64,000 nt of DNA from Propionibacteriaceae bacterium P6A17. Lineage in GTDB: Bacteria > Actinomycetota > Actinomycetes > Propionibacteriales > Propionibacteriaceae. Both the position numbers and the translations under genes were made by a program. Below the pieces are notes generated by a model that saw only the letters and a program-made list of their open reading frames with translations, was not told the origin of the DNA and made no database searches. Location: the NCBI GenBank assembly GCA_000619965.1, contig JHVD01000007.1, forward strand, positions 141,690 to 205,689, given 5' to 3'. Positions 1 to 8,752 of this stretch are shown here, one piece after another; positions within the stretch are counted from its first letter, which is position 1; each line of letters opens with the position of its first letter.

Positions 1-824
<824 letters not shown>

Positions 825-851
825 GGGCACTCCTGAAAGGCTAGATTACAA

Positions 852-872
852 GTTGAGTCTACCTCACTCAAC
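852..872. promoter_or_regulatory. HAIR-like operator (HspR-associated inverted repeat) upstream of clpB
   Basis: Perfect 7-base arms GTTGAGT and ACTCAAC are separated by 7 bases. This matches the actinobacterial HAIR consensus CTTGAGT-N7-ACTCAAG at six of seven positions per arm. It sits in the clpB/add intergenic region, 28 bases upstream of the clpB start. HspR with DnaK represses clpB and dnaK through such sites in Streptomyces and mycobacteria. hspR itself is not in the window. Confidence 0.85.
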
Positions 873-955
873 CCTGTTTTCCACAGGCCTATTCCCGATC
901 TTCCGCCCCAATCTCCGCCCATCGTCCGTCGAGGGGCGTCGAGTACGCTGACCCC

Positions 956-1996
956 ATGGCACGGCAGGACGACCAGCGCAGGGACATCGTCGCGCTGCCG
1001 AAGGCCCACCTCCACCTGCACTTCACCGGCTCGATGAGCCTCGCGACGCTGCACCAGCTCGCCCGCGCCCGCCACATGGAGCTGCCCGACAAGCTCGCCG
1101 GCGGCGCGCCCCTGGATCTGCCCTACGACCAGCGCGGATGGAACAAGTTCCAACGCCTCTACGACGTCGCACGCGCTGCCGTCCGCGGCGAGTCGGCGCT
1201 CAGGACGGTGGTGGACCGCGCCGCCGCCGAGGATGCGGCCGAGGGCTCGCGCAGACTCGAACTCCAGGTGGACCCGACGTCGTACGCGTCCTCCGTCGGC
1301 GGCATCGAGGAGGCCCTCGACATCATCTGCGACGAGGCCCGCGCGGCTTCCCGGCGCCACGGGGTGCAGGTGGGGATCATCGTCGCCGCCTCCCGGGTGC
1401 GCCACCCGCTCGACGCCCGCACGCTCGCCCGGTTCGCCGCCAGACGAGCCGGCCACGGCGCCGGCGAGGTGTGCGCGTTCGGGCTCAACAGCAACGAACG
1501 CGACGGCCACACCCCGGAATGGGAGGTGGCGTTCCGCATCGCCAGACGCGCCGGCCTGCCCGGGGTCCCCCACGGCGGAGAGCTGTTGGGCCCCGACCAT
1601 CTCGAGCAGGTGGTCCGCCACCTCGAGCCTGCCCGTATCGGGCACGGCGTGCGCGCCGTCGAGGACCCGGCGCTGCTCGACTCGATGGTCGCCCGCGGGA
1701 TCGCCTTCGAGGTGTGCCCGGCATCCAACGTGCAGCTCGGCGTGTACCGCGAGGTCGACGACGTCCCGCTGCTGACCCTGCTCGCGCACGGCGCGACGGT
1801 GGCCCTCGGCGCCGACGACCCCCTGCTGTTCCGCTCGCGGCTGGCCGACCAATACCGTGCCGCACGCGAGGTGCACTTCCTCGACGACGTCCGCCTGGCC
1901 GGCCTGGCGCGGGATTCCATCGACGCCAGCTTCGCCTCCGACGAGGACAAACGTCGGTGGAAGCGCGACGTCGACGATTGGCTCGCCAGCACTTGA
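956..1996 (+). CDS. add: Adenosine deaminase family protein
   Basis: Zinc hydrolase of the amidohydrolase superfamily, predicted to deaminate adenosine to inosine in purine salvage (346 residues, a usual length). Metal-binding HLHLH occurs near the N-terminus (about residues 18-22). It is followed by HGGE (family usually HAGE), IGHG and GADDPLLF (family usually TDDP), which together line the metal and substrate site. The substituted residues in HGGE and GADDP leave room for a different substrate, such as adenine or a modified nucleoside. A TACGCT -10 box ends six bases before the ATG, so the mRNA is probably leaderless. It is divergent from clpB. Its stop codon overlaps a palindrome that probably serves the next operon. 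Confidence 0.88.
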   Translation: MARQDDQRRDIVALPKAHLHLHFTGSMSLATLHQLARARHMELPDKLAGGAPLDLPYDQRGWNKFQRLYDVARAAVRGESALRTVVDRAAAEDAAEGSRRLELQVDPTSYASSVGGIEEALDIICDEARAASRRHGVQVGIIVAASRVRHPLDARTLARFAARRAGHGAGEVCAFGLNSNERDGHTPEWEVAFRIARRAGLPGVPHGGELLGPDHLEQVVRHLEPARIGHGVRAVEDPALLDSMVARGIAFEVCPASNVQLGVYREVDDVPLLTLLAHGATVALGADDPLLFRSRLADQYRAAREVHFLDDVRLAGLARDSIDASFASDEDKRRWKRDVDDWLAST

Positions 1997-2007
1997 CGCA
2001 CGTCAAG
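1992..2007. promoter_or_regulatory. FNR-box-like palindrome upstream of the metal-efflux operon
   Basis: CTTGACG-CA-CGTCAAG is a palindrome with 7-base arms, containing TTGAC-N4-GTCAA. This resembles FNR-type boxes (TTGAT-N4-ATCAA). It overlaps the add stop codon, 69 bases before the HMA-protein start. The Crp/Fnr regulator at 4234-4908 keeps the E-x-x-S-R pattern of FNR-type recognition helices, so it is the obvious candidate to bind here. Confidence 0.5.
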
Positions 2008-2028
2008 GCGTCGTCGCCCATCCCGGAG

Positions 2029-2065
2029 TTTCATTCATGGTGTCAGCCGAACACCACGAATGAAA
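2029..2065. promoter_or_regulatory. Imperfect inverted repeat covering the ribosome site of the HMA-protein gene
   Basis: Two 15-base arms pair at 14 positions around a 7-base loop: left arm TTTCATTCATGGTGT, right arm ACACCACGAATGAAA. The right arm runs into the AAAGGA ribosome site (2063-2068) of the gene starting at 2076. It may be a dimeric repressor operator or an RNA hairpin that hides the ribosome site. No known metal-sensor consensus (CsoR, CueR) is recognised. Confidence 0.5.
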
Positions 2066-2075
2066 GGACACTTCG

Positions 2076-2297
2076 ATGACCAACGCCACCTTCACCACCG
2101 AGCCCTTCACCTGCCCCTCCTGCATCAAGAAGATCGAGCACGCCGTCGGGGGCCTGCCCGGCGTCGACAAGGTGGAGGTGGGGTTCAACTCCTCGCGCGT
2201 CAAGGTCGCCTTCGACGACGCCCTGCAGTCCGCCCCCGCCATCGCCAAGGTCATCACCGACCTCGGGTACCCGGTCCGCAAGACCGCCGTCGCCTGA
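2076..2297 (+). CDS. Heavy-metal-associated (HMA) domain protein, CopZ-like
   Basis: A 73-residue stand-alone ferredoxin-fold HMA protein that would hand a soft metal ion to a transporter in the cytoplasm. The metal-binding pair is CPSC at residues 12-15, within TCPSCIKKIE. Classic copper chaperones have MxCxxC; here the bases read FTCPSC, so the Met is replaced and metal choice is uncertain. A good ribosome site (AAAGGA, 7 bases before the ATG) supports the start. It lies 36 bases upstream of a P-type ATPase that lacks its own HMA domain, so the two probably form one efflux or uptake unit. Expression is probably tuned by the two palindromes just upstream. Confidence 0.85.
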   Translation: MTNATFTTEPFTCPSCIKKIEHAVGGLPGVDKVEVGFNSSRVKVAFDDALQSAPAIAKVITDLGYPVRKTAVA

Positions 2298-2333
2298 GCA
2301 CCGACCGGCCACCGCGAATTGCAAGGACCCACC

Positions 2334-4229
2334 ATGTCCAGGCTCCGTTACCAGCACGCCATGTGGACTGCCGCCGCCCTGCTCGGCGTCGGCTTCCTCT
2401 CCTGGCTCGCCGGGGCGTCCTCCATCCAGGCGGCGGCACTCGCCGTCGCCTCGGTGGTGGCCGGCGCCCCCATCGCCCGCAAGGCACTCGCCGCGCTGCG
2501 GCACCGCACCTTCTCCATCGACCTGCTCGTGACCATCGCCGTGATCGGCGCCCTCATCATCGGCGAGTACGTCGAATCCTCGGTGGTGGCCTTCCTCTTC
2601 TTGTTCGGCCACCACCTCGAACAACGTTCCCTCGAACGCACCCGCGCCTCCATCCGGCAGCTCGTCGACGCCGCCCCCACCACCGCGCGCCTCCTGCGCG
2701 ACGGAGTGGAGGTCGAGGTGGGCATCGACGAGATCCGCGAGGGCAGTCTCGTCGTCGTGCGCGCCGGCGACTCCGTCCCCGTCGACGGCACCATCGTCTC
2801 CGGAGTGGGGCACCTCCAGCAGGCGTCGATCACCGGGGAGCCCGTCCCCGTCGAGCGGGGCGAGGGCGACGACGTGTTCGCCGGGACCACGCTCGACAAC
2901 GGCTTCCTCACCGTCCGGGCGAGCAAGGTGGGCGACGACACCACCTTCGCTCGCATCATCGAGCTCGTGGAGGACGCGCAGGACTCCAAGGCCGCGCGCC
3001 AGCGTTTCCTCGACCGCTTCGCCGCCGTCTACACGCCGGCGATCGTCGTCGCCGCGGTGCTGTTCGGCCTTGTCACCCGCGACGTCGAGCTCGCACTCAC
3101 GTTTCTTGTCATCGCCTGCCCCGGCGCGCTCGTCATCGCCACGCCCGTGGCGATGGTGGCCGGCATCGGCAATGGCGCCCGCCGCGGCGTCATCCTGAAG
3201 GGCGGCGACGCCGTCGAGCGGCTGTCCGAGGTGGACACGATGGTCGTGGACAAGACCGGCACGCTCACCGTCGGGCACCCCGTCGTGACCGCTGTGCACG
3301 CTCTCGCCGGTGACGCCGACGAACTCCTGCGGCTGGCCGGTTCGCTCGAGCTGGCCTCCGAACATCCGCTCGGGCGCGCGATCGTCGCCGCCGGGCGCGA
3401 GCACCGGCTCGCGCTCGAGCCGCCGACGCAGGTGGAGGTCCGGCGCGGCGTCGGGCTCACCGGCCTCGTCGGCGGGGTGCAGGTCACCGTCGGTTCGGCG
3501 CGGGCGCTCCCCGACCACGAGGTGCCCGGGGATCTCCTGGCCGGGGTCGGCTCCTTCGAGGACGACGGTGCCACCGTCTCGTTCGTGGTCGCCGACGGGG
3601 AGGTGTTGGGGGCGCTGGCCATCGCGGACGATCTCCGCCCCGGCGCCGCCGAGGCCATGGCCGCGCTGCACCTCGGCGGCATCCGCACCATCGTCATGCT
3701 CACCGGGGACAACGAGCGCGCCGCCCACGCGATCGCGCAGCGGGCCGGCATCGACGAGGTCCACGCCGGGTTGCTGCCCGAGGACAAGGTGGCGCACATC
3801 GAGCGGCTCGTCGCCAGTGGCGCGCGGGTGGCGATGGTGGGTGATGGCCTCAACGATGCCCCGGCGCTCGCGGCGGCCCACGTCGGCATCGCCATGGGCG
3901 CGGGCACGGACGTCTCGGTGGAGACCGCCGACGTGGTGCTCGCCGGCAACCGGCTCGACCAGTTGGTCCACGCGCAGCGTCTCACCCGGCGCACGGTGCG
4001 GGTGATGACGCAGAACACGGCGATCGCGCTGGTGACCGTCGCGGTGCTGCTGGCCGGCGTCGTCGCGCAGCAGGTGGGCATGTCGCTCGGCATGTTCGTC
4101 CACGAGGCGAGCGTGCTGCTGGTGATCCTCAACGCACTGCGCCTGAGTGCGTGGCGTCCGAGGGACTTCGCGGCGCAGACGGTCGCGACGCCAGCCGATC
4201 GGCGCCGCGAGGTGGTCGTCGCCGCCTGA
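2334..4229 (+). CDS. Heavy-metal translocating P1B-type ATPase with CPG membrane motif
   Basis: Integral-membrane ATP-driven metal pump, 631 residues. N-terminal membrane helices (about 10-100) are followed by the actuator motif SITGEP, a second helix pair with ACPGALVIATP (Cys262-Pro-Gly264), phosphorylation motif DKTGTLT (Asp306), SEHPLG, GDGLNDAP and two C-terminal helices. Most family members carry CPC where this one has CPG, which should alter metal coordination. The last helix carries HEAS instead of the MxxSS signature of Cu+ pumps, so copper is not assured; zinc, cadmium or lead remain possible. The N-terminus has no HMA domain; the separate protein upstream may serve that role. The start at 2334 was chosen because AAGGA sits six bases before it; an in-frame TTG at 2319 has no such site. 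Confidence 0.92.
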   Translation: MSRLRYQHAMWTAAALLGVGFLSWLAGASSIQAAALAVASVVAGAPIARKALAALRHRTFSIDLLVTIAVIGALIIGEYVESSVVAFLFLFGHHLEQRSLERTRASIRQLVDAAPTTARLLRDGVEVEVGIDEIREGSLVVVRAGDSVPVDGTIVSGVGHLQQASITGEPVPVERGEGDDVFAGTTLDNGFLTVRASKVGDDTTFARIIELVEDAQDSKAARQRFLDRFAAVYTPAIVVAAVLFGLVTRDVELALTFLVIACPGALVIATPVAMVAGIGNGARRGVILKGGDAVERLSEVDTMVVDKTGTLTVGHPVVTAVHALAGDADELLRLAGSLELASEHPLGRAIVAAGREHRLALEPPTQVEVRRGVGLTGLVGGVQVTVGSARALPDHEVPGDLLAGVGSFEDDGATVSFVVADGEVLGALAIADDLRPGAAEAMAALHLGGIRTIVMLTGDNERAAHAIAQRAGIDEVHAGLLPEDKVAHIERLVASGARVAMVGDGLNDAPALAAAHVGIAMGAGTDVSVETADVVLAGNRLDQLVHAQRLTRRTVRVMTQNTAIALVTVAVLLAGVVAQQVGMSLGMFVHEASVLLVILNALRLSAWRPRDFAAQTVATPADRRREVVVAA

Positions 4230-4233
4230 GCCG

Positions 4234-4908
4234 CTACTCCTGTGCCGCCAGCTCGAGCGCGTCGGCGTCCAGAATCGTGATCCCTGCGGGGCCATCGAGC
4301 TGGACGACGGCGCGCTCGGCCAGTTTGGCGAGCGCGCGGCTGAGGCTCTCGGGCGTGGTGCCGAGCAGGGAGGCGACGTCCTTCTTCGGCAGTGGCAGCG
4401 TCACCTTGAGGCCCAACGGGTGGCGTTCGGCCTCGAGCCCCAACAGGTAGTCGGCGAGCCGGGCGCCGACGGGGCGGCTGGTCACCTGGTCGAGGAGGTC
4501 CTGCGACTGGGCGAGCCGCTGGCTGAGCACCCCCATCATCGTGAGCCCGATCTGCGGGTGCCGGCCCAGCAGGGAGGCGAAGTCCACTCGTCGAAACGAG
4601 CAGGCGACGGTGTCGGCGACGGCGACCGCCGCGTGGTCGGGGCGTGCGCCGGTGAGCAGCGACGCCTCGCCGGAGAAGTCACCGGGGCCGAGCACGCGGG
4701 TGACGCGCTCCTTGCCGTCGCGGCCGAGGCGGACAAGCTTGACGCTGCCGGTGTGCAGGACGATCAGGGGCGCGTCCCTGGCTCCTTGGAGGTAGAGCGG
4801 CTCCCCGGCTCGCACGTGCAGCGGTCTGGCGAGGCCCGCGACGGCCGACTGCTGGTCGTCGGTGAGGCCGCGGAAGATCGGCACGTGCGCCACGCAGTTG
4901 TCGCCCAT
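4234..4908 (-). CDS. Crp/Fnr family transcriptional regulator
   Basis: Cytoplasmic dimeric regulator, 224 residues: an N-terminal cyclic-nucleotide-binding-type beta barrel (about 10-125), a dimer helix, and a C-terminal winged helix. The recognition helix carries E-S-L-S-R, the E-x-x-S-R pattern by which FNR reads TTGA half-sites. The four-cysteine iron-sulphur set of true FNR is absent, so the signal is unknown. It converges on the metal-pump gene with 4 bases between them, and an FNR-box-like palindrome lies upstream of that operon at 1992-2007, suggesting control. The ATG at 4908 was chosen because a TACACT -10 box ends six bases before it (leaderless). A longer frame reaching 5079 lacks family similarity in the added part. 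Confidence 0.9.
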   Translation of the reverse strand: MGDNCVAHVPIFRGLTDDQQSAVAGLARPLHVRAGEPLYLQGARDAPLIVLHTGSVKLVRLGRDGKERVTRVLGPGDFSGEASLLTGARPDHAAVAVADTVACSFRRVDFASLLGRHPQIGLTMMGVLSQRLAQSQDLLDQVTSRPVGARLADYLLGLEAERHPLGLKVTLPLPKKDVASLLGTTPESLSRALAKLAERAVVQLDGPAGITILDADALELAAQE

Positions 4909-5081
4909 GAGCCGAGTGTAGGCGAGCCCGGCGCGGGTCCACGTCGCCGGGCGGGCGCACGCTCGCCTGATCCACGCCGTCGGCGGCCGCCCTCTCCCCG
5001 CGAGCCGGAGCCAGTCGTCGGAGGCGGCGGAGACCAATTTCCGAGATCCCCTTGACAGCAGGTCCGGGCCAACGCGCACTA

Positions 5082-5104
5082 CTTACGAAAGCGACTTCCA
5101 AAAG
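5082..5104 (+). promoter_or_regulatory. Tandem direct repeat upstream of the ROK gene, possible operator
   Basis: CTTACGAAAG and CTTCCAAAAG are near-copies spaced 13 bases apart (8 of 10 identical), each roughly palindromic (CTT...AAG). They lie 35-57 bases before the ROK start. ROK repressors often regulate their own promoter, so this is a plausible operator, but the assignment rests only on position and shape. Confidence 0.3.
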
Positions 5105-5138
5105 CACACTTCATATCAGCGAGGAGGCTGATCCCGGT

Positions 5139-6248
5139 ATGAGCGCCACCACTGCCGACGAGGCCAGCACCCGTGCCCACAAGGTGCACGCGGTCCTGTC
5201 CGAGCTGCGCGCCCAGGGGCAGGCCACGAAGTCCGAGCTCGCGAAGGCGTGCGGAGTCTCACGGCCCACGATCGCGGGCATCCTCGACGACCTCCAGGCA
5301 TCGGGGCTTGTCACGGCCCTCCAGTCGACCACCGCAGGGGGCCGCCCCGCCCAGACCTACGGGTTCGCGCCAAAGGCGGGGGTCGTCGTCGCCATCGACA
5401 TCTGACACGACTACCTCACCCTCGTCGCCGCCACGCTCGCCGGCACCGTCATCGCCGCCGACACCCTCCCGCTCACCCCTGCCACCGCCCAGGCGCGGCT
5501 CAGCGAGGTGGTCCGGCACATCAACAACTTCCTCCTCCCCCTGCGCAGCCGCCACGGCGAGGTGCACGGCATCACCTGCTCCACCACCGGCACCGTCGAC
5601 GCCGACGGCACCATCCTCCGCAGCGACCAGGTGCCCCAGTGGGCAGGCTTCCCCCTGCGCCGTCACCTCGAGGCACAACTGGGCTTCCCCGTGCGCGTCG
5701 AGAACGACATCAACGCCGCCGCCTACGGCGAGTACGCCATGCGGGCCGCGGCCGGACAGGTGGCCCCCGACGACGACGTCCTGTACCTGAGCCTGGACGG
5801 CGGCTTCCTCACCGGCCTGGTCCTGCACGGCCAGATCCACCGCGGGCACACGTCGAACGCCGGTGAGATCGCGGACATCGTCGGCGGGCTGCGCTACGAC
5901 GACCCCTCCACCGGCACCGGCCGCTGGGCGGCCCAGGCAGTCACCGCCGTCGGCCTCATGTGCCTCGTCGTGGACCCGCGGCTCATCGTCGTCTCCGGGC
6001 CGCGCGGCGCCGCAGCCGACGTCATCCCCGAGCTGAGCGGGCGCCTCAACCAGCTGCGCCCCGTCGACGCTCCACCGCTGCTCCTCGAGGCCAGCCGCTT
6101 CCGCTCGGCCGCCGCCAGCGTCGGCGCGCTCTCGCTCGCGCTCACCGACGCCGACGCCGCGCTCGTCGGCGCTCCGGGCGGAGCCCCCGAGCCACTGCGC
6201 AACCTCGACCTACTGCTCACCACCCACAAGGAAGGACAACGCACCCTC
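5139..6248 (+). pseudogene. ROK-family transcriptional regulator interrupted by an in-frame stop and open into the next gene
   Basis: Sugar-responsive ROK repressor: winged-helix DNA-binding domain (residues 10-65, with GVSRPTIAGILDDLQ), then an actin-like ROK domain. Codon 89 (5403-5405) is TGA in the sequence AIDI-stop-HDYL, exactly where family members have the conserved Gly of the first phosphate loop (AIDIG). A GGA-to-TGA change explains it. The frame resumes intact after the stop and, oddly, has no stop of its own before the dehydrogenase ATG at 6249, so the two genes share one open frame. The Cys zinc cluster of ROK kinases is not seen, consistent with a regulator. Ribosome site GAGGAGG precedes the ATG at 5139. 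It could be a recent pseudogene or a base-calling error. Confidence 0.85.
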
Positions 6249-7454
6249 ATGTCGAACGAACTGCCCCCCGACAGCAGCGAACTGCGCGTCGGGGTCGTCG
6301 GAGTCGGCGCCCGCGCGCCCTTGGCGCTCAACGCCGAGGACTCCCGCATTCCGGCACGCATCGTCGCCGCCTGCGAGCCACACCCGCTGGCCCGCGAGCG
6401 CGTCCGCGACCGCCTCAAGCGGGACCCCGACTCCATCACGATCACGTCGAGCGTCGCGGAACTGATCGAGGCGGGCATCGACGTCGCATTCGTGACCTCT
6501 CCCGACGACACCCACGCCGACATCACCTGCGAGCTGCTCGAGGCTGGCGTGGCCGTCTACCTCGAGAAGCCACTGGCCATCCACCTCGACGACGCCACCC
6601 GCATCCTCGCCACCGCCGAACGCACCGGCACCAAGCTCTACGTCGGTCACAACATGCGCCACATGAACGTCGTCCGCCGCATGCGCGACCTCATTCGTGA
6701 GGGACGCATCGGCGAGGTGAAGGCCATCTGGTGCCGGCACTTCGTCGGCTCCGGCGGCGACTTCTACTTCAAGGACTGGCACGCCACCCGCGAGCACGGC
6801 ACCGGCCTCCTGCTGCAGAAGGCCGCCCACGACATCGACGTCATGCACTGGCTGGCGTCGTCGCACACCACCGAGGTCGTCGGCATGGGCGACCTCATGG
6901 TCTACGACAAGGTCACCGACCGGGCCGACCACAGCGACGAGCTCATGGGCGACTGGTACTCCATCGACAACTGGCCGCCGCTCAGCCAGCGGGGCCTCAT
7001 CGAGGTCATCGACGTCGAGGACCTGTCCATGGTGCTGATGCGCATGGACTCCGGGGTGCTCGCAAGCTACCAGCAGTGCCATTTCACCCCCGACTACTGG
7101 CGCAACTACACCGTCATCGGCACCGAGGGCCGCATCGAGAACTTCGGCGACGGCGAGGGCGGCGTCATCAAGCTCTGGAACCGTCGCACCAACTACAACC
7201 CCGACGGCGACGAGCAGTTCCCCATCTTGGGCGACGCCGAGGGGCACAGCGACGCCGACAAGCTCATCGTCGACGAGTTCCTGCGCTTCGTCGCCCACGG
7301 CGCCAAGACCGACACCAACCCGCTGGGCGCGTGGTACTCCGTGGCCGCCGGCATCCAGGCCACCGAGTCACTGCGCGACGGCTCCACCCCGCGCGAGGTC
7401 CCCGGGCTTCCGGCAGACCTCATCTCCTACTTCCAGAACAACCAAACCAAGTAG
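6249..7454 (+). CDS. Gfo/Idh/MocA family NAD(P)-dependent oxidoreductase
   Basis: Predicted sugar or inositol-type dehydrogenase, 401 residues, cytoplasmic. The N-terminal Rossmann domain (about 15-135) has GVVGVGARA and the family EKP motif (YLEKPLAI) whose Lys helps catalysis. The C-terminal alpha/beta domain (about 145-360) has the KAAHDIDVMHWL stretch with the conserved Asp/His pair. The start is set at the ATG 6249, where family similarity begins; GGAAGG lies 13 bases before. The upstream ROK frame runs into it without a stop. It heads a sugar ABC operon (binding protein at 7489, 34 bases on), so its substrate is probably what that importer carries. Exact substrate unknown. Confidence 0.88.
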   Translation: MSNELPPDSSELRVGVVGVGARAPLALNAEDSRIPARIVAACEPHPLARERVRDRLKRDPDSITITSSVAELIEAGIDVAFVTSPDDTHADITCELLEAGVAVYLEKPLAIHLDDATRILATAERTGTKLYVGHNMRHMNVVRRMRDLIREGRIGEVKAIWCRHFVGSGGDFYFKDWHATREHGTGLLLQKAAHDIDVMHWLASSHTTEVVGMGDLMVYDKVTDRADHSDELMGDWYSIDNWPPLSQRGLIEVIDVEDLSMVLMRMDSGVLASYQQCHFTPDYWRNYTVIGTEGRIENFGDGEGGVIKLWNRRTNYNPDGDEQFPILGDAEGHSDADKLIVDEFLRFVAHGAKTDTNPLGAWYSVAAGIQATESLRDGSTPREVPGLPADLISYFQNNQTK

Positions 7455-7488
7455 CCCAACCCGGGCACCTTCCCCAAGGAGAATCACG

Positions 7489-8751
7489 ATGAAGCGACGC
7501 ACGTTCCTCACCGCATCCGCTGCCGCCACCTCGGCGTTCGGCCTGGCCGCCTGTGGAAGTGAATCGACGAGCACCGCCGAGCTCACCAAGGACACGGTGG
7601 GCGAACTCAACCTCAGCTATTGGGACAAGATGCAGACCGCGACGGTCGAGGCGGGCATCAAGAAGTTCAACGAGGCCTACCCCAACATCAAGGTCACGCC
7701 CAGCATCACCGCCTACAAGGACTACTGGACGAAGCTGCGCACCCAGGCCGAGGGTGACAACCTGCCCGACGTGTTCTGGATGAACGGCCCCAACATCAAG
7801 CTCTACGCGAGCAACGACATGCTGGCCCCGCTCGACGATCTCGCCAACGTCGACTGGAACGACTACCCCACGGCGCTGGTCGACCTGTACAGCGTCGACG
7901 GCAAGCACTACGGCGTGCCGAAGGACTACGACGTGGTCGCGGTCTGGTGCAACAAGGACCTGTTCGCCGCGGCCGGCGTCGACCTGCCGCAAGCGGACTG
8001 GACGTGGGACGACTTCCGCGCCATCTGCACGAAGTTCAAGGAGTCGGGCAAGGGCTACGGCGTCGTCTGCGACGTCATCGGCGGCGGCCAGGAGAGCTAC
8101 TACAACACCATCGCGCAGGCCGGCGGCTTCGTCATCGACGGCACGAAGTCAGGCTACGACGACCCCAAGACCATCGAGGGGCTGAAGATCTGGGCCGAGC
8201 TGATCGCCGAGGGATCCATGCCGGAGATCAAGGTGATGACCGACACCAGCCCCCGGAAGCTCTTCCAGGCTGGCCAGGCAGCCATGTTCTGGGCCGGCTC
8301 GTGGGAGGCCGGCGTGATGAAGGAGGAATTCTCCAAGCCGGAGTCGCTCGTCGTGGTGCCGCTGCCCAAGAAGGAGCGCGAGGCGACGATCATCCACGGC
8401 CTGGCCTACGTCGCTGCGGCCAAGAGCGCCCAGCTCGCGGCGGCGAAGGCGCTGGTGCAGGTGATGACGAGTGAGGAGATTGCGCTCGTCGAAGCCACCA
8501 ACGGCAGCGCGATTCCCGCCTTCAACGGCACGCAGGAGGCCTGGACCAAGCTCGACGAGCGTTGGGGCCTCGAGGTCTACACCGAGCAGGCGGAGAAGAA
8601 CTCGGTGGCCTACCCGGTGTCGAAGAACACCGCCGCCTGGAACGAGAAGGAGAACGAGCTCCTCGTCCCGGCCTTCCAGGGCACCACGCAGGTGGAGGAC
8701 GCGGCGACGGAGCTCGCCTCCGTCATGAACGAGCTGCTGGCTGCGGAGTGA
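7489..8751 (+). CDS. ABC transporter sugar-binding lipoprotein
   Basis: Extracellular family-1 solute-binding protein, 420 residues, that captures a sugar for the two permeases downstream. The N-terminus has KRRTFL (twin-arginine-like) followed by a hydrophobic run and the lipobox LAAC (Cys21), so it is probably a Tat-exported lipoprotein. The rest is the two-lobe carbohydrate-binding fold, with WDDFRAIC and an internal FWAGSWE-type segment typical of the family. It lies 34 bases after the dehydrogenase gene and 1 base before the first permease. Substrate cannot be named from sequence. Confidence 0.93.
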   Translation: MKRRTFLTASAAATSAFGLAACGSESTSTAELTKDTVGELNLSYWDKMQTATVEAGIKKFNEAYPNIKVTPSITAYKDYWTKLRTQAEGDNLPDVFWMNGPNIKLYASNDMLAPLDDLANVDWNDYPTALVDLYSVDGKHYGVPKDYDVVAVWCNKDLFAAAGVDLPQADWTWDDFRAICTKFKESGKGYGVVCDVIGGGQESYYNTIAQAGGFVIDGTKSGYDDPKTIEGLKIWAELIAEGSMPEIKVMTDTSPRKLFQAGQAAMFWAGSWEAGVMKEEFSKPESLVVVPLPKKEREATIIHGLAYVAAAKSAQLAAAKALVQVMTSEEIALVEATNGSAIPAFNGTQEAWTKLDERWGLEVYTEQAEKNSVAYPVSKNTAAWNEKENELLVPAFQGTTQVEDAATELASVMNELLAAE

Positions 8752-8752
8752 C

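Noticed and set aside
2043..4295. 750-codon minus-strand frame opposite the metal ATPase
   Set aside because: Shadow frame with low-complexity Asp/Arg/Gly composition and no family resemblance; the plus-strand ATPase motifs are complete.
5403..5405. TGA as a selenocysteine codon in the ROK gene
   Set aside because: It replaces a conserved Gly, ROK proteins are not selenoproteins, and no SECIS-like hairpin follows immediately.
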